IMG/VR virus record: IMGVR_UViG_3300010885_045821
Location: 1 to 32,210 of that record
Source of the DNA: a virus
Length of the DNA: 32,210 bases
Reading direction: 5' to 3' (one strand)
In this document: positions 29,025 through 32,210 of the stretch, one piece after another
Position numbering within the stretch: position 1 is the first letter of the stretch
Layout of the letters: the number at the start of each line of letters is the position of its first letter
Program-made: the position numbers and the translations under genes
The notes under the pieces: model-generated
Database searches by the model: none
What the model was told of the DNA's origin: nothing
What the model saw: the letters and a program-made list of their open reading frames with translations, nothing else

Positions 29025-29240
29025 ATGGCTTGCGGATGTGGGAAAAAAGGTAATTTACCAAAAAGAGTTGCTAACGCAATCAAACCTACTGTGCAACAAA
29101 ATATTGTTCGTTCAATTGGATCTAATAACACCGAACCACAGATTGAACAAACAGCACCTGTCGGAATGGACAAAAATCGTTTAGAAATAGAAAGAAAAAG
29201 AAGAGAATCTATAAGAAAATCTTTAGGAAAAATGATTTAG
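29025..29240 (+). CDS. Small Cys-motif protein
   Basis: A 71-residue protein with an N-terminal ACGCGKKGN motif (two cysteines), a short central helix and a strongly basic C-terminal helix (DKNRLEIERKRRESIRKSLG). AGGAGG lies six bases before the ATG, the best ribosome binding site in this region, so it is certainly expressed. The motif may bind metal, perhaps in a dimer, and the C-terminus may bind nucleic acid; the function is unknown. It overlaps no other plus-strand gene and is followed by the polyampholyte gene 41 bases on. Confidence 0.65.
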   Translation: MACGCGKKGNLPKRVANAIKPTVQQNIVRSIGSNNTEPQIEQTAPVGMDKNRLEIERKRRESIRKSLGKMI

Positions 29241-29245
29241 ACAAG

Positions 29246-29258
29246 TATATATATAAAA
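29246..29258 (+). promoter_or_regulatory. Late-type TATA box
   Basis: TATATATATAAAA lies 24 bases before ATG 29282, leaving room for a short leader with the Shine-Dalgarno GGAG. It is the most T4-late-like arrangement with a normal leader in the window. Confidence 0.4.
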
Positions 29259-29281
29259 TCAAGTTTTTGGAGACAAAACAC

Positions 29282-30289
29282 ATGTTGAATTATGATAAAT
29301 GGAAAAAGCTAAACGAAAGCTTTATGTCTTTGAGTCCCATGAGTTTAAAATCTCCCAAGGGATTTTTAGCTTACAGTCCTCTTAATGAAAAAATTGATGA
29401 AGAAGATATGGAAGAAGAAGATGAAGAAGACATGGAAGACGATGAAGATATGGAAGACGATGAAGATTTAGACGATGACATGGAAGACGATGAAGACATG
29501 GAAGACGATGAAGACATGGAAGACGATGAAGACATGGAAGATGATGAAGACATGGAAGACGATGAAGACATGGAAGATGATGAAGACATGGAAGATGATG
29601 AAGACATGGAAGATGATGAAGATATGGAAGACGATGAAGACATGGAAGATGATGAAGATGTAGAAGACATGCAAGATGAAACTGGCGAAGTAGAAATTGT
29701 TGAAGATGACATGGATGATGATCATCACGGTCATGATCACGATCACGGCAAAATGGTAGTTGCTAAGAAGTGTGGATATTGTGGTTCGTACATGAAAGCA
29801 GAAAACAACACTCCAGAGTTCAATGGTTGGTTGGAAAGCGTCAGATCAATAATCAATCCTCATGTAAATGAAAAGTTGAATGGCAACATTCTTAATGAAG
29901 GTGTTATTCCTCCACAGCTTAGAAAATATGTTTTGGGCAAGAAAAAAGGCAAAAAGAAGAAGAGCAAAGGTGGCTGTGGCTGCTGCGATAAATGCAAATG
30001 CGGCGAAATGAAAATGAAAGTAATGCCAAAGAAGTCAAAAAAGAAAAGCTATAAGATGTCTGCGAAAAAGATGACTTCTATGCCACAGAATATGCCTCAA
30101 ATGCCACAGAAGATGTCCAAGAAAAAAATGTCTGCTGCACATCAAATGCCACAGAAAATGTCCAAGAAGAAAATGTGTGCTTCATCTAAAATGCCACAGA
30201 AGATGTCCAAGAAGAAAATGTCTGCTGCACCTCAAATGCTTCAGAAAATGCCACAGAAAATGTCTTGGAAAAAATCATCTAAGAAGTGA
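29282..30289 (+). CDS. Polyampholyte protein: MEDDED repeats, His and Cys clusters, basic MPQKMSKKKM repeats
   Basis: A 335-residue protein of unusual composition. Residues 1-36 (start MLNYDKWKKLNESF) include L-N-E-S and a second L-N-E site, recalling T4 capsid-targeting sequences and prohead protease sites. A long acidic block follows, built of about a dozen MEDDED hexapeptides, then a His-rich cluster (HHGHDHDHG), CGYC, a short folded region (NGWLESVRSIINPHVNEKL, then ILNEG), and a Cys cluster (GCGCCDKCKCG) in a Lys-rich stretch. The last 80 residues are 15-residue repeats of MPQKMSKKKM type. Opposite charges at the two ends suggest a prohead-core or DNA-compaction role; His and Cys clusters suggest metal binding. 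ATG 29282 follows GGAG; a TTG at 29267 lies before that site. Confidence 0.7.
   Translation: MLNYDKWKKLNESFMSLSPMSLKSPKGFLAYSPLNEKIDEEDMEEEDEEDMEDDEDMEDDEDLDDDMEDDEDMEDDEDMEDDEDMEDDEDMEDDEDMEDDEDMEDDEDMEDDEDMEDDEDMEDDEDVEDMQDETGEVEIVEDDMDDDHHGHDHDHGKMVVAKKCGYCGSYMKAENNTPEFNGWLESVRSIINPHVNEKLNGNILNEGVIPPQLRKYVLGKKKGKKKKSKGGCGCCDKCKCGEMKMKVMPKKSKKKSYKMSAKKMTSMPQNMPQMPQKMSKKKMSAAHQMPQKMSKKKMCASSKMPQKMSKKKMSAAPQMLQKMPQKMSWKKSSKK
29480..29659 (+). repeat. Ten uninterrupted 18-base tandem repeats (MEDDED)
   Basis: Ten exact-length copies of ATGGAAGA(C/T)GATGAAGA(C/T), with two more copies at 29432-29467. Variation is almost only at third codon positions, so protein-level selection keeps MEDDED while DNA drifts. 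Slippage is likely to change copy number between isolates. Confidence 0.9.
30101..30235 (+). repeat. Three 45-base tandem repeats (MPQKMSKKKM)
   Basis: Three 45-base units start at 30101, 30146 and 30191, each encoding MPQKMSKKKM plus five variable residues. A decayed fourth copy (MLQKMPQKMSWKK) ends the gene. Confidence 0.85.
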
Positions 30290-30306
30290 ATGAAGTAAAT
30301 AACTAG

Positions 30307-30346
30307 TTAAGCCTCTGGTGTAGTTGTGCCAGAGGCTTAATTTTTT
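30307..30346. terminator. Strong intrinsic terminator, likely bidirectional
   Basis: TTAAGCCTCTGG (30307-30318) pairs perfectly with CCAGAGGCTTAA (30329-30340), loop 10 bases, followed by TTTTTT (30341-30346). It ends the polyampholyte gene; its right arm overlaps the stop codon (30337-30339) of the converging GT2 gene. Confidence 0.88.
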
Positions 30347-31230
30347 AATAAATCTTTTAATTTATTGTTCTTTATCCATTTTGTAAAAAAAACATTTTTA
30401 TTTCTTTGCATAAAAGGATGATTTAAAGATTTTGAATGATGCTTTTTATGATAGATTAAAGATGCTGGTTCGAATATAACTTTATAGCCTCGTTCTTTCA
30501 AAGTCATACACATATCTGCGTCTTCACAATATCCTACTAAATATTGTTCATCATACATTCCTATTTCAAAAAATAAATTTTTTCTAATAGCAACACAACA
30601 TCCTGTAACCATTTGTCTTTCACTTGTTGTCAACATCCCTGATGGAGCGTTATGAATATAAAAAGGATTGTTTAATATTTTGCCTTTGTAAATCCTGCCT
30701 CCAATGTGCAAAAATGATTTATGTGAGTTACTCCATTCTGATCCAGCACTATCAACAGCACCATCGAATTTGCCACCCCAACGTAATTGAAGATTTCCAA
30801 CTATCCCAACTTTTTCGTCTTGAAGGTGTTGAATTAAGGGCTCTATCCAATTATTCGTGACCTTGGTGTCTGCATTCAGAAAAATTAAATAATCGCCTGT
30901 AGCGTGTTTAGCGCCCCAATTACAATTGCCTCCATAACCACGATTTGTTTCACTTTCAATAATCTTGATGCTGTATTTTGCTGTTAATTCTTTTTCATAC
31001 TTCATGCAAATTTCAAATATTTTATTTTTTGTTTTATTAGGACATGCATCATCGGCAAATACAATTTCTATTTCAATTGTATTTGCAGCATTAACAAAAG
31101 ATTCAACTAACGATTCAATTACATCTTGGCTTTTGTAAACAGGAACTATTACAGACACTTGTTTTGTTTTTTGATTGTAAAATTGATTCGGCAAGTTCGT
31201 AAAATGCGAACTTGCTTTTAGTTTCATCAT
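30337..31230 (-). CDS. Glycosyltransferase family 2
   Basis: A 297-residue enzyme with a complete GT2 core: VSVIVPVYKSQDVIESLVES (residues 25-44), VFADDACP (58-64), NRGYGGNCNWGAKHATGDYL, NAD at 119-121 as the DxD metal motif, a TGCCVAIRK acceptor loop, and GYCEDADMCMTLKERGYKV with the ED pair of the base region, then PASLIYHKKHHS. It transfers sugar from a nucleotide donor; the HxxGG-type loop suggests rhamnosyl- or similar transferases, but the donor is unknown. It overlaps the upstream amidoligase gene by four bases (ATGA) and has no own Shine-Dalgarno, so the two are coupled. Together they look like a peptide/glycan modification unit. Confidence 0.88.
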   Translation of the reverse strand: MMKLKASSHFTNLPNQFYNQKTKQVSVIVPVYKSQDVIESLVESFVNAANTIEIEIVFADDACPNKTKNKIFEICMKYEKELTAKYSIKIIESETNRGYGGNCNWGAKHATGDYLIFLNADTKVTNNWIEPLIQHLQDEKVGIVGNLQLRWGGKFDGAVDSAGSEWSNSHKSFLHIGGRIYKGKILNNPFYIHNAPSGMLTTSERQMVTGCCVAIRKNLFFEIGMYDEQYLVGYCEDADMCMTLKERGYKVIFEPASLIYHKKHHSKSLNHPFMQRNKNVFFTKWIKNNKLKDLLKN

Positions 31231-32105
31231 AGCTTTTTTATTTGATTTATTTGTTCTATTAATTCATTTGGCATGAAATTACTAATAAAATTTAACAATT
31301 TTTCTGCGTTATTTTTATCGCAATTATTTATTGTGTTTTTTACAATGTCTACATCGTAGCCAAAGCAATTATACGAAATTTGATCTTCATATTGGTTGAT
31401 AGACCAAAATTTTTCCCATATCTTGTCTTGCATGCTATAATAAACAAAATTAACAATATTGTATATCAAAGCAATATATTCAGGCTTAGTCACCCACCAA
31501 GAACTTAAAACTCTATATTCAATTCCATAACTTTTCGATCTGTAAGCACCTGCTTTTCCAAAAGCTTGCCTTCTATTGATTTGTGTGATATCTTTGTCTA
31601 ATATGATACTTGGAATTCCTAAAAACAAATCAAGCATATAAACAAACAAAGGTTTGATAATAGGGTCTAACAAATCTTCTTCTTCATTATCACATCCTAT
31701 ATGGATGTGACCACCACTTGTTCTAAATCTACTTGTTTTTATAAAGTTTTCTATGTCTTTGTTGAAAGATAAGCTGTAAGCATTTGTTTCATCATTACAT
31801 CCATTTTCTAAAGCATTTTTATCCCGAACAATTGATTCATCGATTATTGCAGCAGCAGTAAAATCTAATTTGCAAGGATTAGCTAACTTTTCTAAAAGAT
31901 AAAGTCCATTGGTCATGCTAACTATAAAATCTTTGCCATTGTCACATGGGGGAATATTAAATTCTGCCAAAACATTGTCATAATAAATTCTTATTCTTTT
32001 CTTTTTATAAGGTGCTTGCTTAGTATAATCGATGTGCGAGGCAGCATTGACAATTTGATCAGAAGTGTTCCGCAAAAAGCATTCAACATCTGATCCAATT
32101 TTCAT
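31227..32105 (-). CDS. COOH-NH2 amidoligase (phiEco32-type)
   Basis: A 292-residue enzyme of the glutamine-synthetase-like amidoligase superfamily described in phages such as phiEco32. Motifs: GSDVECF (residues 4-10), AEFNIPP (47-53), TSGGHIHIG (129-137), RRQAFGKAGAYR (178-189) and GIEYRVLSSWW (194-204), which together make the ATP/metal site. These enzymes join a carboxylate and an amine, and are proposed to modify peptides or cell-wall compounds. Family members are known to be associated with class II glutaminases; here a stand-alone one lies at 3311-4102. AAGGAG sits eight bases before ATG 32105. The coupled downstream gene is a GT2 enzyme. The acceptor is unknown. Confidence 0.85.
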   Translation of the reverse strand: MKIGSDVECFLRNTSDQIVNAASHIDYTKQAPYKKKRIRIYYDNVLAEFNIPPCDNGKDFIVSMTNGLYLLEKLANPCKLDFTAAAIIDESIVRDKNALENGCNDETNAYSLSFNKDIENFIKTSRFRTSGGHIHIGCDNEEEDLLDPIIKPLFVYMLDLFLGIPSIILDKDITQINRRQAFGKAGAYRSKSYGIEYRVLSSWWVTKPEYIALIYNIVNFVYYSMQDKIWEKFWSINQYEDQISYNCFGYDVDIVKNTINNCDKNNAEKLLNFISNFMPNELIEQINQIKKL

Positions 32106-32210
32106 TTTAAGCTCCTTAAGGTATCAACAGGTGATACGCCATTGGTAACAAATTAAATTAGAATTGCTAAACAAATTATTCAAGTTACAAGCGCAAATAA
32201 CTATATATTA
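32106..32210. promoter_or_regulatory. Leader of the amidoligase unit and a divergent TATA-like box at the window edge
   Basis: On the minus-strand mRNA GTATCA (32137-32132) and TGATAC (32126-32121) form a 6-bp hairpin just upstream of the amidoligase AAGGAG; it could be an operator or leader structure. At the right edge AACTATATATTA (32199-32210) repeats the ACTATAT core seen before other plus-strand starts, suggesting a plus-strand gene begins just outside the window. No gene is visible in this stretch. Confidence 0.35.

Noticed and set aside
29480-29659. Tandem repeats as a possible CRISPR array
   Set aside because: Units are contiguous 18-mers without spacers and are in frame inside a gene.
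29371-29746. Long minus-strand open frames of Ser/Met or Phe/Ile/Val repeats
   Set aside because: They are mirror images of the 18-base MEDDED repeat in the real plus-strand gene, with no ribosome binding site.
1-32210. Prophage or plasmid origin of the window
   Set aside because: No integrase, repressor, attachment-site repeat, partition or replication-origin signature was seen, although these could lie outside the window.

Overview
The window is about 32.2 kb of a low-GC, strictly lytic-looking tailed-phage genome, most likely a large or jumbo myovirus of the T4 superfamily. It carries a contractile-tail and neck gene set recognisable at motif level: gp13-like and gp14-like neck proteins, a gp15-like tail terminator, a gp18-like sheath, two gp19-like tubes and a gp26-like baseplate protein. 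It also has a gp55-like late sigma factor and a class II (B12-dependent) ribonucleotide reductase. I see no integrase, tRNA, rRNA, CRISPR array or insertion sequence. The host cannot be named from this window.

Layout. (1) 2-4628, plus strand: the end of NrdJ, a hairpin, a glycosyltransferase, a helical protein, a sulfotransferase-like P-loop protein, a class II glutamine amidotransferase that appears to start at ATT, and a PD-(D/E)xK nuclease. (2) 4637-9363, minus strand: gp26-like baseplate protein, a small product reached by a likely -1 frameshift, a beta-rich protein, a MoxR-type AAA ATPase and its HExxH/VWA partner. (3) 9442-12413: a small operon (unknown, DUF1360-like membrane protein, zinc ribbon, unknown), a converging TPR protein, then the sigma factor and a small neighbour. 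(4) 12410-17250, minus strand: gp15-like, a 75-residue protein, sheath, tube and tube paralogue. (5) 17296-19476, plus strand: a DUF6065-like protein and two glycosyltransferase-like genes. (6) 19473-25289: a Gly-rich/acidic protein, gp14-like, a beta-sandwich protein, a 712-residue unknown and gp13-like. (7) 25279-30289: small paralogues, Cys-rich and basic proteins, a TPR/GT-B fusion and a remarkable polyampholyte. (8) 30337-32105, minus strand: a GT2 enzyme and a phiEco32-type COOH-NH2 amidoligase.

How they fit together. Four themes recur. First, virion assembly, with T4-type parts scattered over both strands. Second, chemical decoration: five or six glycosyltransferase-like proteins, a sulfotransferase-like protein, an amidoligase and a stand-alone amidotransferase. 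Third, a late-transcription style in which first genes of transcription units often lack a Shine-Dalgarno sequence and sit a few bases behind a TATA-like box, suggesting leaderless late mRNAs read by the gp55-like sigma. Fourth, extreme compaction: 17 strand switches, with five of nine convergent gene pairs overlapping by exactly four bases at a shared TTAA or TTAG, and terminator-like hairpins buried in the last codons of the neighbouring gene.

Several unlinked proteins begin with a short MKTF-like helix followed by an L/I-x-E site, as in T4 capsid-targeting sequences. They are candidates for packaged or prohead-core proteins. All functions are read from motifs and context; no database search was possible.
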